Below are positions 12,762-21,835 of a DNA stretch of 64,000 nucleotides, piece after piece. The stretch comes from Amoebophrya sp. A120. Its lineage: Eukaryota > Sar > Dinophyceae > Syndiniales > Amoebophryaceae. Within the stretch, counting starts at the first letter, position 1. Every line of letters starts with the position of its first letter. The DNA is taken from NCBI GenBank assembly GCA_905178155.1, contig CAJINV010000001.1:8277599-8341598 (forward strand). Direction: 5' to 3'. A program made the translations under genes and the position numbers. The notes below the pieces were generated by a model. That model saw only the letters and a list, made by a program, of their open reading frames with translations. It did not search any database and was not told the DNA's origin.

Positions 12762-14536
12762 CTAGTTACCTGCCTTGCCCGGAACTCGTAGGGTTCCGCG
12801 AGTTGGCGTTCCTGCGCGAATGCGTGCTTTTTCTTTCGTTGAAGTCTCCGCTACCTCTTTAGGACCAGCATCCGTTCGCGCGCCACCAGGAGGACTCTGA
12901 AACCGCTTGACTTTTCTTGTTGGCGAGGGTGGCGTATTTTTTTCTTCGTTCACTTCTATTGCCGTAGTTGTTGTACCGGAATTGTTTACCTGAAGGCAGC
13001 ACGAGAGGATCTTCCATTTCTGCCAACTACATGCTCTGCTGACCTGCATGATTTCAAGGAACTCATCACATCATCAGAACTAGCCCTGCAAAAACTAAAA
13101 AAGAGAAATTGAGGTACCACCGCGCCGGCCAAGCTGGCCTCCCCTGCCGTGGTTCCCAGCCCCGCTGAGCTCGGTCGCGGCGGTGCTTTTTCCTGTCCGC
13201 GCGCCGTCATGGGCCTTTGGCTATCTGTCCGCGCGGTGGTCCCGCCGGGCCCGCCGCGGGACGTCGGCATCGGGTCGGGGGCCACGTTCAAGTACGAGAA
13301 CGTGTTCAGAATCGCCTGCAGCTGCTGTGGAATGGGGTTCACGGTGATCAGCACCAGCGTCGGATTCGCGCTGCTTTCCAAGGCGATGCGCAGCAAACGG
13401 GTCAGCTTGTCGTCCCGACACACCGGCTTGAGCGGTTGGCCTGCGCGCAACGCAGAGAAAACCTTCACCAGCGACAAATACGTGGAATTGATCTTTTTGC
13501 TTTCGTCAATTCGGCTGCCCCGGCCGGCGGTATTCGTCTCGCGGTTGTCCTCACAACCCGCTAAATCCACCATGAACAGTTTGCCGACCTGCTGTTGCAC
13601 TGGCTTCACGTGCCGCGTCATCGACACTTTCTCTTGCTTGCCATTCTCTTCCGCCCGGGAAAAGTCCAGCTTTTCCACCGCGATCTGGATGCAGCAGTGG
13701 CTCCGCGAGCTGCAGTTGTTCAAGGAGGTGGCGCCCGTTTTGCGCTGCCTGATTCTGTTTGCGTACAAATCGCGAAACTGCTCTACCGACTCAATCGGCA
13801 CGGAGCTGAGGCCCCCGACCACTTCCTGCTGATTGGTGTCCATCTGCACCGGGAGGTCGTCTATTCTATACTTCGTTTGCTTCAACCCCCCGCCGCCCTG
13901 GTCGCTGTGGTCGATGCTGCCCCGTAAGTGCGGATTTCCGTCCCCCAGCCACCGCTTCGTCGCCTTCGGGACGCCGCGGGACGTTGGGTGCAGTTGAAAC
14001 GCGTCCTCTTTCGGCAAGTCCTGGAGCAGATCCCGGACTTTATCGCAATACAGCTCGTAGAGGGAGAACGTCACTTTGTACTCCTCCGTGCAGTCCGGGT
14101 CCAGCTGCTTGCTCTTCCACAAGTCCAGAATGTTCCGCACGGCTAAGGGGACGAACCCGCAGTTCGCGCCCAAGTCGTCGCCCTGCATGCTGTAGGTCTT
14201 CCCCGACCCGGTGGCCCCGTGCGCGAAGACGGTGCAGTGCTTGCCGTCGAACAGCGGCTCGAGCGCCTTGGGACCCAGCTCCTTGTCGAAAATCTCGCCG
14301 GTTTTTTCCATTTCGTACACCGCGTCGAAAGAAAAGTGCTTATCCTCGTACCGCTCATTCCGGGTGTCCCGGAGAAACACCGTGCGGTCTTCCACGCGCT
14401 CCAGCACGGTGTTCAGTTTACTCGGGTCCTCCGGGGGCCGCAGCCGCAAGATCATTCGCAACTGCTCCTGTTTCTGCCGTGCGGCGCCTAGCGACATCGC
14501 GGGGTTCGCACCGCCACCGAAGGAAGAGGCCATCAT
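12762..14536 (-). CDS. Kinesin motor protein
   Basis: There are two exons, 14536-13121 and 12989-12762, with a GT-AG intron (13120-12990) joining SLAGA to VNNSG, for 547 residues. The motor domain fills residues ~25-440. It has the P-loop GATGSGKT (residues 107-114), switch I NNCSSRSH and switch II DLAGCE (Ser of the usual DLAGSE replaced by Cys), plus a microtubule-binding region with LTRLLRIAL. An N-terminal motor with almost no stalk resembles short kinesins such as the KIF22/Kid class, but I cannot assign the subfamily. An insert of ~50 residues (around KRWLGDGNPHLRG) sits after the neck of the core. The tail is Pro/Arg/Thr-rich without coiled coil. The final codons (GCAG then GTAACTAG) also look like a splice donor, so more exons are possible. 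Confidence 0.88.
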
Positions 14537-15323
14537 CGTGATGGTGATTTATTGATTCACGAGGGTGGAGGTAGTATTTGGGAGAGCCGTACCGCCACTC
14601 AGGTGGCGCGACGGTCTTTGACAGAAAATACTGCTTGGCGGTTTGTAGTTGACTCGATTTATTACCGTTGCTCGACGTCGATTACCGTTGACTCGACTAC
14701 CGTTGCCGCCGGGCCTCCCGATCCGTCCGGTCCTTGCTATGCGCGGGAGCTTCACATTTTGTCAGCGATGGGAAATTCTGAAGCGATCACATGAGCTCCA
14801 CTTTTGACTATATTAGCCTTCTCATAGTCATACACAGAAAAAGATCTTAATCGGCAGGCCGGCGACCTATTTGTCAAATGTCCGAAATGTTCGCGCGAAA
14901 CAAGTGAAAAAACACTTCACATTTTTGTTTTCAGCCGAGGATCTCTTTCTTCTGGTGCAGCGTTCGTCGATGGAACGAAAACCGCAAGGAGTAGAGCTAA
15001 GCAAAATGCCGCTGGCTTAGCGAAATTCAGATTTGCGCCAGGAACTAGGGCTTTTGCGAAATCGACGGGTCAGAAACGAACCAACCATGCAACAAATCCA
15101 AACATCCAGATCAGAGTCGATTAACGAGCGATTTTGGGCTGCTCTCAGTTCCAAAACCAAAAAGCCTGTGTGTGAAATTGTGGTCACAAATCGAAAACGA
15201 AACCACATTTGCAGCGACAGGGTTGCTTCACTGAACACTCCCACTTTTGAGTCACAAAAGAACGGGTAAAACGCTATTGTGCCTGTTTTGGGGAACAAAG
15301 ATTTCTTCTTGATTTCGCGCACT
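14537..15323. other. Intergenic, no gene seen
   Basis: This ~790-bp spacer between the helicase stop and the kinesin start has no ORF with coding character, no repeat and no RNA gene that I can see. Confidence 0.5.
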
Positions 15324-17963
15324 TCATGCACTGGCAGCTCGCGACAACAGAGAACTAGCACAATCTTCCGCTTCGGGAGCACCTAAAAAATCATCTTGAT
15401 GTTGTACTATCTGCCGTTTTTCTACAACTCGGTCTTGCAGAGAGCGACTCTGGAAGCCTGGATAGCTGGGCAACGCTGCCAGAAGTTCAATCCGTTGTGC
15501 GTTTGTGTTGATACGCACGTCCGGACACTTCGCTAGGCTGAGCCGTTGTGCCAGTCCCCGTGACACCTTGGGCGGAAAGAAGTCCGCAGGTAGCTGATGC
15601 GCCTTGTCCACTGGAGAGAAGGGTGGTAACTGCTTTCGCTTCCCGCGAAGCCGGGTTGCGCTTTTCAGAATGTCAAACGCAAGATCGTGCACATCGTTCG
15701 GGGAAAGCTTCAACTCGTGCTTTTGCCGGTCAAAAAAGGCCAATAATGACTTGTACATCAGATCGGCGCTGGCGTAAAAGTGCTCGTACTCCCACCACGG
15801 TGGATCGTCTGTAGTACTTTTAGTTTGTGTGGTTCCCATGTTAATCTTGCAGTTTATTTCTCCTCCGGAACCAGAAGTGGACATGTTGCCAGCCGCATTC
15901 TCGATATTTCTTTTTGTGGACTCAGAAACACGACCCTCGAGCACCGCCTCCTGCTCCACCTCCGCTACACCCACATTTGTGCAAGCGTTTTTTGTAGTGA
16001 GCTCCCTGAAGTGCGCGGTTTTTTCTTCGAACCTATTCACAAGTAAAACGCTCTGCCCAAAGTTGCCATGCCGTCCAGTCCGCCCGATGCGGTGCACATA
16101 TTGTTCGGGGCCCAGGAAGCTCAGACCCATTTGCACAATCAGATCCACACCGCAAAAATCTAGCCCACGCCCTGCAACGTCCGAAGCGAAAAGGATTTCT
16201 CGACGTCGGCGGAAGTTTTGTTCACCTGAAGATGATACCTGTGTGGTCGTGAAGCGGTTGACGACAGCGCGCCGCTTATCTTCTGCTAGAGCGGAGTGCA
16301 ACGCAAACAAATCCGCATCAAGCTGGTAAAAGTGCTTTAGCAAAACGTAAAAAAACTGCAGGAATCGCCGCGTAGGAAAGATGACCAAGGCGCGCTTGGG
16401 TGGAGATGAACGTTGCACAGTTGTCCTACTTCGGTGAGATGACTTTATTGCAGACCCCTGTTCCAAAATCCGAACCAGATCCAGACATAGGTTCGTCGGC
16501 TCGTACACATGATACAGCTCGTCTCGGGTCGTGGCAGCAAGCTGCCGGTCTACTTGCTCGGAATCACACACTGCTTCGTCGTCCGGAGATTTCAACTTTA
16601 TTTCTGACGCGGGATCATTCTCAACAACACGCTCCTCACGACCTTGACCATCCGCATCGCTCGGATCCAGTGTGCGATACCCAGGGCGTAGCAAGGTCCT
16701 TTCCGCCAGTTTTTCGCGATCAAAAGCAAAGGTAGCGGAGCAAAGTATCGTCTGAAAAGCGCTACTACTGGAACTGTCGCTCCTCTGAGGCTGTGGTTGT
16801 GCGCAGTGATTGTAGCTGCAGGCTTCCTCCTTAAGGGTTCTTGCCATTTCAACTTTGTCAGCTACGAAGGCAGCATCCTCTTCGTTCCTCGTCGCAGGGT
16901 CGTATTTTGACGATCGAAGGGCCTCAACCACGAAGCTGATTTGGTGAAAATAGCCGCTGAGATCTAACAGCGCGTCTGCTTCATCCAGGACCAGTGTGTG
17001 GAGTGATTGGAAAAAACTCGGAAACCCGGCCGTGTTCATCAAGTGCCATGCAAGCTTTCCTGGCGTGGCGACCAGAATCTGAGGACAGTCGAGGCGCAGC
17101 CGGGTGAGATCACCGCTACGGGAGCTGCTTCCTCCACCTCCATTGACAGAAATTGACGATGCCGAGGCGGTCGCAGGAGCGCCATGAGAGCCATTTCCAG
17201 GCCTGCACCCAGCGTCCAAAGCTGGAATCTCGAGACACGAATAAAAATCACCACTTTTTTTGCTTCGATGTCCACTCGCGGTCAAAAATGAAAATCGAAC
17301 CTCGGGATGATACAGAAGCAGCCTTTCCAGGGTCTTCTGCACTTGAAACACCAGATCTCGAGTGGGGCAAACAATCAACGCCTCCACGGCAAAAATGTTC
17401 TGATTTCTCGTCTTCACATCACTTCCACTACCGGAAGACCGACGCAGAACCTTTTCGATCAAGGGCAGAAGGTACGCCAGTGTTTTTCCGGAACCCGTTG
17501 CAGCTTTAAGCAGCAAATCCGGCAGGAGGTTTGGTTCTGGGCTTGACAGAGAGTCAACCGCCGCCTCGCTTTCGTGTTCGTCACGTGCTGGTATTTGTTC
17601 CCATGCAAGCGCCTGAATCGGTGTCGGGTTTTCAATGCCAAACTGTTCCCGCAGAATCGCTTCAAACTTCCCCGGAAGTCGTTCTTTCGGTCGGCCACGT
17701 CGATAACTGCCGTGGTCTTGTACTGCCGCAGGTGCACCATACTGACCGAATTCTGAACGTTGCGTACCCGTCGATACGAGTCTCGCGAAAGACAAGCGTG
17801 ACGAAGGCGTTCTTCGGAGGAGAAGTACGGGACGTCTTCCGGGAGCTCCAGTGCTTCCTGAGCGAAGAAAGAAGTTAGAGAGCAGCTGTTGTAGTCCTCT
17901 CCGCACTTGGCCATCTGAATTTCGGAGTTGCAGCTGTGCTCGCAAAAATACATCCCTGTTCAT
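15324..17963 (-). CDS. DEAD-box RNA helicase, probably mitochondrial
   Basis: This is a single open exon of 879 residues from ATG 17963. Helicase motifs appear in order: Q motif PTPIQALAWEQIP, motif I AATGSGKT, Ia PTRDLVFQ, Ib ATPGKL, II LDEADAL (DEAD), III CSAT, IV IFPTRRFLQFF, V FASDVAGRGLDF and VI YVHRIGRTGR. Inserts of ~30-60 low-complexity residues separate several motifs, which explains the length beyond the usual 450-600. The first ~70 residues are Arg/Ser/Leu-rich with almost no acidic residues (LLSNFFLRS, LLLRRTPSSRL), typical of a mitochondrial presequence. By analogy with Mss116-type helicases it may remodel organellar RNA, but the subfamily is inferred. The C-terminal 200 residues have no recognised domain. 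Confidence 0.9.
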   Translation of the reverse strand: MNRDVFLRAQLQLRNSDGQVRRGLQQLLSNFFLRSGSTGAPGRRPVLLLRRTPSSRLSFARLVSTGTQRSEFGQYGAPAAVQDHGSYRRGRPKERLPGKFEAILREQFGIENPTPIQALAWEQIPARDEHESEAAVDSLSSPEPNLLPDLLLKAATGSGKTLAYLLPLIEKVLRRSSGSGSDVKTRNQNIFAVEALIVCPTRDLVFQVQKTLERLLLYHPEVRFSFLTASGHRSKKSGDFYSCLEIPALDAGCRPGNGSHGAPATASASSISVNGGGGSSSRSGDLTRLRLDCPQILVATPGKLAWHLMNTAGFPSFFQSLHTLVLDEADALLDLSGYFHQISFVVEALRSSKYDPATRNEEDAAFVADKVEMARTLKEEACSYNHCAQPQPQRSDSSSSSAFQTILCSATFAFDREKLAERTLLRPGYRTLDPSDADGQGREERVVENDPASEIKLKSPDDEAVCDSEQVDRQLAATTRDELYHVYEPTNLCLDLVRILEQGSAIKSSHRSRTTVQRSSPPKRALVIFPTRRFLQFFYVLLKHFYQLDADLFALHSALAEDKRRAVVNRFTTTQVSSSGEQNFRRRREILFASDVAGRGLDFCGVDLIVQMGLSFLGPEQYVHRIGRTGRHGNFGQSVLLVNRFEEKTAHFRELTTKNACTNVGVAEVEQEAVLEGRVSESTKRNIENAAGNMSTSGSGGEINCKINMGTTQTKSTTDDPPWWEYEHFYASADLMYKSLLAFFDRQKHELKLSPNDVHDLAFDILKSATRLRGKRKQLPPFSPVDKAHQLPADFFPPKVSRGLAQRLSLAKCPDVRINTNAQRIELLAALPSYPGFQSRSLQDRVVEKRQIVQHQDDFLGAPEAEDCASSLLSRAASA

Positions 17964-19412
17964 TTTCTATTTCTACTGGGGAGGGGGTTCCTGAAGCGAC
18001 AAACATTTTTGTCGAGTCGAATATCCCCACTCTACGTCTGACCTCCTGCTTGTCGTGCTTTCTTTGTGTTTGTGGCTTCTAGAAAGGGTCTGTCTTGTCG
18101 ACGCTTTCTCGCCACTTACAAAAAACGATAAACTCCGACAGTGGAGGTGGAGTTCTGAACGAAACCGAAGCTGGACAGACCTCCTCTTGCGGTCAACGTC
18201 TAATCCATCGTGGCGGATTGAATAAATTTATTTTTCACGACGGAACTGCTGATACTAGGTGATGCGAGCTGTCTTGTCACGGTCTGACGGACTCCAGGAC
18301 GATCTTTTTCACACTCACCCCTGCTAACCTGATCGCAGGACCTTGATCCATCTTTCGAGAAAAGAAAAAAACGAACAATCTGAAAGCCATGTTGAAGACC
18401 GATCTTCCGGCATTATCGTCATCTAGCGTGCAATAGGTGATATGCAGCGGGTTGCGTACGAGCTGTCAGAGTTCGTTTCAGATCCGCAACATCACGTCGC
18501 GATAGGAAGTCTTCAACATCTACATGGTTTCGCACTATATTTTACACGTCGCCTGAATCAACAGAGCAGTTGCAATGAGGATATTCCTATCTTCAACACG
18601 AGCTGCAATATGACTAACCATTCCTTATCTTCAAGTAGAGATAAATCGTATGAGAATGAATCAAATAAAGCTCAGATATGTCAAATCCTCTAAGGCATAG
18701 GCTGAGTCCGGTCCATCAAGCACAATCAGGGTTACAATCGCCTCCCCCATAGTTGTTTCACAGGATAGACAGGGAAGAGAGAAGCCGGAAGGATTGTTTC
18801 TTGACAGGAAGCCATGTAAAAAGACATGCCGACTCACTGCGTCGATCCATTGTCCTCCAGGACGCAGACGCGCAGATACTTTCTACAACTAATTCATATT
18901 CAAATGTTTATGACACTAACGTGAAATACGAGCGATAAGGATGCAGCGGTAATATGCTTTCTACTTTATGTCTAGCCGTACAAAGAGTATATGCCAATCT
19001 TGAAAAACGCGAGGCGTGTTGGACCTCGCGCTCGCATCCTTCTTGTGCAGAAAAGCATAAAAAGCAAGCATATGTTGTAGCACGCTTGGTGGAAGATATG
19101 TTAGTTTGTATAGCGCTTCCAACAAGGGAGCGAAAATCATGATCATCTCGAGGAGTGTCTAAAGTGCAAAAGCGTGGTCACTGCCACGACTTCAGAACCA
19201 ATCCCGATTTTCACAAGCTTGTTTCTTAATCATGATATGCCGTGGCGCAGCTGCCTTTGAATTAGTTGATGAATGACCTTGATATATTTATTGATAAATT
19301 TGTTATACAAATTCGCGAAAACCATCTTCGTGTAAAACTCCTCGCACGTTTCTATTGTAATGCTTATGTGTTGTAATCTTTTTTTGTTCGAATTTCTAGA
19401 GGTTTCCTTTTC
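17964..19412. other. Long non-coding stretch
   Basis: This ~1.45-kb stretch is A/T-richer than the gene bodies around it. Its ORFs are below 90 codons and have no coding character. I see no tRNA, hairpin terminator or introner termini. Confidence 0.5.
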
Positions 19413-19565
19413 CTATGGTGGAACAACGCCGAAATAAAAGCCGAGCTCGCTATCCGTCACGTACTCACTTTCTGCCGCTACGGACGAGCCAGACTCTTCT
19501 ACAGGCAAATCACCAAAGTTGTTAAAGAACGCCCCCACCAACGAGGGGTGTAATGCTGCGCCTTT

Positions 19566-19603
19566 ACCGAGACGCACGTACGACCGCCAGTTGTGCAAGT
19601 TCT
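19566..19603. repeat. 38-bp exon-derived repeat, copy 1
   Basis: Identical 38-bp copies, beginning ACCGAGACGCACG and ending GTGCAAGTTCT, occur at 19566-19603, 20535-20572 and 21798-21835. On the minus strand they encode NLHNWRSYVRLG. The sequence differs on both sides of each copy, except for a few bases (GTAAAGG) shared by copies 1 and 2. Confidence 0.9.
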
Positions 19604-19641
19604 CCGAGGGGAAGTTCTCCGAGGGGAAGTTGTTACCGAGC

Positions 19642-19699
19642 GCACTTCCTGCCGGTCGAGCCGCCCCCGGCAGGAAGTGCGATTGGCGCTGCCAATCGC
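19642..19699. repeat. GC-rich double hairpin
   Basis: There are two adjacent perfect inverted repeats. The first has 14-bp arms (GCACTTCCTGCCGG at 19642-19655 and its complement at 19667-19680) around an 11-bp loop. The second has 9-bp arms (GCGATTGGC at 19679-19687 and its complement at 19691-19699) around a 3-bp loop. The two share a GC at 19679-19680. The block lies beside a tandemly doubled 15-bp unit (about 19602-19631). Confidence 0.8.
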
Positions 19700-19841
19700 A
19701 CGCGACGTAAGAAACGCGGAGGTTCGGTATTGTGCCTGATTGGAGATGATTGTACATGAAGGACTTATGCCGTTATTGAAGAAGTCAACACGACATCAAA
19801 TCGCTTCCATTCTCTAGTATGCCATAGAAGAGCCTATTGAT

Positions 19842-19931
19842 TGCTAGATGTGCCTCCTCGTACTTTGCAATACATGACTGTGTACCTCTTTACTTTGCTA
19901 GGTGTGCCTCCTCGTACTTTGCAATACATGA
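19842..19931. repeat. Direct repeat, 36 bp, two copies
   Basis: Copies at 19842-19877 and 19896-19931 begin TGCTAG(A/G)TGTGCC and end TTTGCAATACATGA. They differ at one base and have a 54-bp period. They overlap the stop region of the 19898-20404 coding fragment, so its last codons lie in the repeat. Confidence 0.85.
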
Positions 19932-20404
19932 GCTTCCTCTTGCTTTTCTGCCCCACGACCTGCAGATGACGGCTGCTCTCCACCCGTTGTACCAGTCCAA
20001 ACGACATTGCTGCCCTTTCCGAAGGCCGCCGGGGAAGCCAGAAAGTAGTCCGACTCCACGCCTTCTGCGGACGGGATTGACGTGGCAGAAGGAGAATCAC
20101 TGCTGTCCGCGGTGCTATACCTCATGTGAGTTCTCTCCATCGCCTCGCACTTGTGGTGTGCTGTCGCCATATGAGCCACATCTTCGAACTCCACGAGAAT
20201 GTTGCCGGTCCTACGCTTGTAGTCCTTGTCAACGAGACCAGTAGAATTAGTACCGGTCGCCCCGTAGTTCTCTCCTGATTCTTGCATCTCCTCGTCCTCT
20301 CCTATGATTGTTCTCTGAGGAGCTGCTGCTCTGCCATTCCTCCCCTTGCGCAGCAGCGGATTCTTCTTGTCCGCGGCGACGGAGGCCTGAAACAGGGGGT
20401 CCCC
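19898..20404 (-). CDS. Coding fragment downstream of the truncated introner
   Basis: From the introner edge at 20405 the minus strand is open for ~168 codons to a stop at 19898. It opens GDPLFQASVAADKKNPLL and continues through GNILVEFEDVAHMATAHHK to ending QSTRRHT. The composition is coding-like, but I recognise no family. It has no start of its own and so should be a 3' exon. Its upstream partner is unclear. Across E3 lies the second 38-bp exon copy (20535-20572), so it may belong to a duplicated or alternative version of the 21800-25661 gene. Confidence 0.45.
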   Translation of the reverse strand, partial: GDPLFQASVAADKKNPLLRKGRNGRAAAPQRTIIGEDEEMQESGENYGATGTNSTGLVDKDYKRRTGNILVEFEDVAHMATAHHKCEAMERTHMRYSTADSSDSPSATSIPSAEGVESDYFLASPAAFGKGSNVVWTGTTGGEQPSSAGRGAEKQEEAHVLQSTRRHT

Positions 20405-20405
20405 G

Positions 20406-20529
20406 TATCAAGTGCAAAAATGTCTGGGTCTGGAAACTTGTGACGCAAGTCCGTGAACAATAAGTGCTCTGTAATGCGCCGCCAAGCATGACAAGTTTTT
20501 TCGTGCTTCTGTGATGCGTATTTCGCATG
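20406..20529. mobile_element. Introner E3, family A, one end missing
   Basis: The left terminus TATCAAGTGC with the AAAAATGTCTGGGTCTGG core is intact, followed by a family-A interior very like E6 (AGCATGACAAGTTTTT then TTTCGCATG). The right inverted repeat is absent. At about 20529 the sequence changes to CCTTTACCGAG, the start of the second exon-repeat copy. No duplication can be assigned. Confidence 0.85.
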
Positions 20530-20534
20530 CCTTT

Positions 20535-20572
20535 ACCGAGACGCACGTACGACCGCCAGTTGTGCAAGTTCT
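20535..20572. repeat. 38-bp exon-derived repeat, copy 2
   Basis: Identical to copies 1 and 3. To its right, CTCGATTTTGTGCCATGGCG resembles sequence next to copy 3 after loss of ~25 bp there. Copy 2 is therefore a decayed duplicate of that exon region. Confidence 0.85.
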
Positions 20573-21351
20573 CGATTTTGTGCCATGGCGTGTGGAGCAA
20601 TATTCAGCGTAGATATCGCAGGATTTACCACGACAATGCGAAGTAAGAATGCTGCTCGATCATCGGCCTACTGTGCTAGTATGTGTATGTAGTAATCATG
20701 AAGCTCTGATATCTATGTTCTTGAAGCGACTATTCACCGTTCTTGCTTTGGTCCAAAGCTTTTCATCGGACACGTCTCACGCGTCCGGGGGTGGAGAAAA
20801 TGCACTTCCAAAGTGCCATCTTCTGCCCGACGGTGTGGAAAGAAGCTGAACCACTAAAAGTAGTAATTCGAAATTCCTTGCAGCTCCTGATCTGAAAATA
20901 GAGAAACGGGACATCGAGCACCCCGAAGGCTGGCTGTGAAAATCAGCATCGCGCGCCGTATTGCTCTGCAGTTAAAGTTATCAGTATCTCTAGGCTTATT
21001 TTGCAGCGAGAGCATTTTACGATTCCCGCAGACCAAAACACGCTTCTGGAAAGCGAAGACTTGCACGTCGAACCGAGCTTCCATTTCCAATATAGGTAGC
21101 TCGGACGAGGAAACTAGTTCTAGTAGGAGTACTATCTCGCAAATAAAGCAAACAAAAAAGAACAAATGGGAGCACCAGAGCAACAAATAGCTAGCAAAAA
21201 TAAACAAGAGGAAAAGATAAATGTGAGCATCAAGTGCTTCTTCGATTCAGAAAAGCAAAACATGGAATTTGCCAAATGCCGAGCTGCAACATGGAGGTTG
21301 CCATAAAGATAAACCAGACTACACTAAACGAATCGTTAACTACACTACCCC

Positions 21352-21451
21352 NNNNNNNNNNNNNNNNNNNNNNNNNNNNNNNNNNNNNNNNNNNNNNNNN
21401 NNNNNNNNNNNNNNNNNNNNNNNNNNNNNNNNNNNNNNNNNNNNNNNNNNN
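21352..21451. other. Assembly gap (100 N)
   Basis: This is exactly 100 unknown bases. It lies between the second and third copies of the 38-bp exon repeat, so the order and distance of sequence on each side are uncertain. Confidence 0.99.
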
Positions 21452-21797
21452 GCGTCGCGACGGGAGCGCGCAATCGGCAAAGAGGAGCTACCCGAAAGCT
21501 GGCGTCGTATGAGTCGTCTTCTACGTTTATCACTTTCTAGGCACACTCTACTACACAAATCAGCGATAAAGTGCTCAGATTCTGTACGTTTGGACCAGCA
21601 TCTGGACCAGCATCATTTTTCTCCAGTTGCACAAGTGTCCTCACGTCATCCTCAACATAGGAGACGGAGAAAGAACTGCCACTGTGTCTCTGGGCAAACC
21701 ACGGAAGCGAACGGTTTAGGGTTTCGGGTTCGAAACTTCGCTTCGCGAAAAAGTAAAAAATTCAGCCTCACTGCCACAATGATGAAAAGAAAAAAAC

Positions 21798-21835
21798 ACC
21801 GAGACGCACGTACGACCGCCAGTTGTGCAAGTTCT
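21798..21835. repeat. 38-bp exon-derived repeat, copy 3
   Basis: This copy is the 3' end of the long exon of the 21800-25661 gene. Directly after CTCG on the minus strand comes GTGTTTTTTTC, a possible splice donor. Copies 1 and 2 read GTAAAGG at the same place. Confidence 0.85.

Larger units (their letters stand above)
19413..19757 (-). pseudogene. Displaced 3' exon piece of the 21800-25661 gene
   Basis: This minus-strand frame contains ENLHNWRSYVRLGKG and then a plausible C-terminus ending GFYFGVVPP and a stop at 19413. The same NLHNWRSYVRLG ends the long open exon at 21800-25661. The simplest reading is that this is the true or duplicated last exon of that gene. Upstream of the shared 38 bp the frame runs into a GC-rich double hairpin and a duplicated 15-bp unit, which do not look like normal exon. 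I cannot tell a working last exon from a broken copy or an assembly artefact. Confidence 0.45.

Noticed and set aside
21717-21733. Telomere-like GGTTTAGGGTTTCGGG
   Set aside because: Only about one and a half TTTAGGG-like units, not an array.
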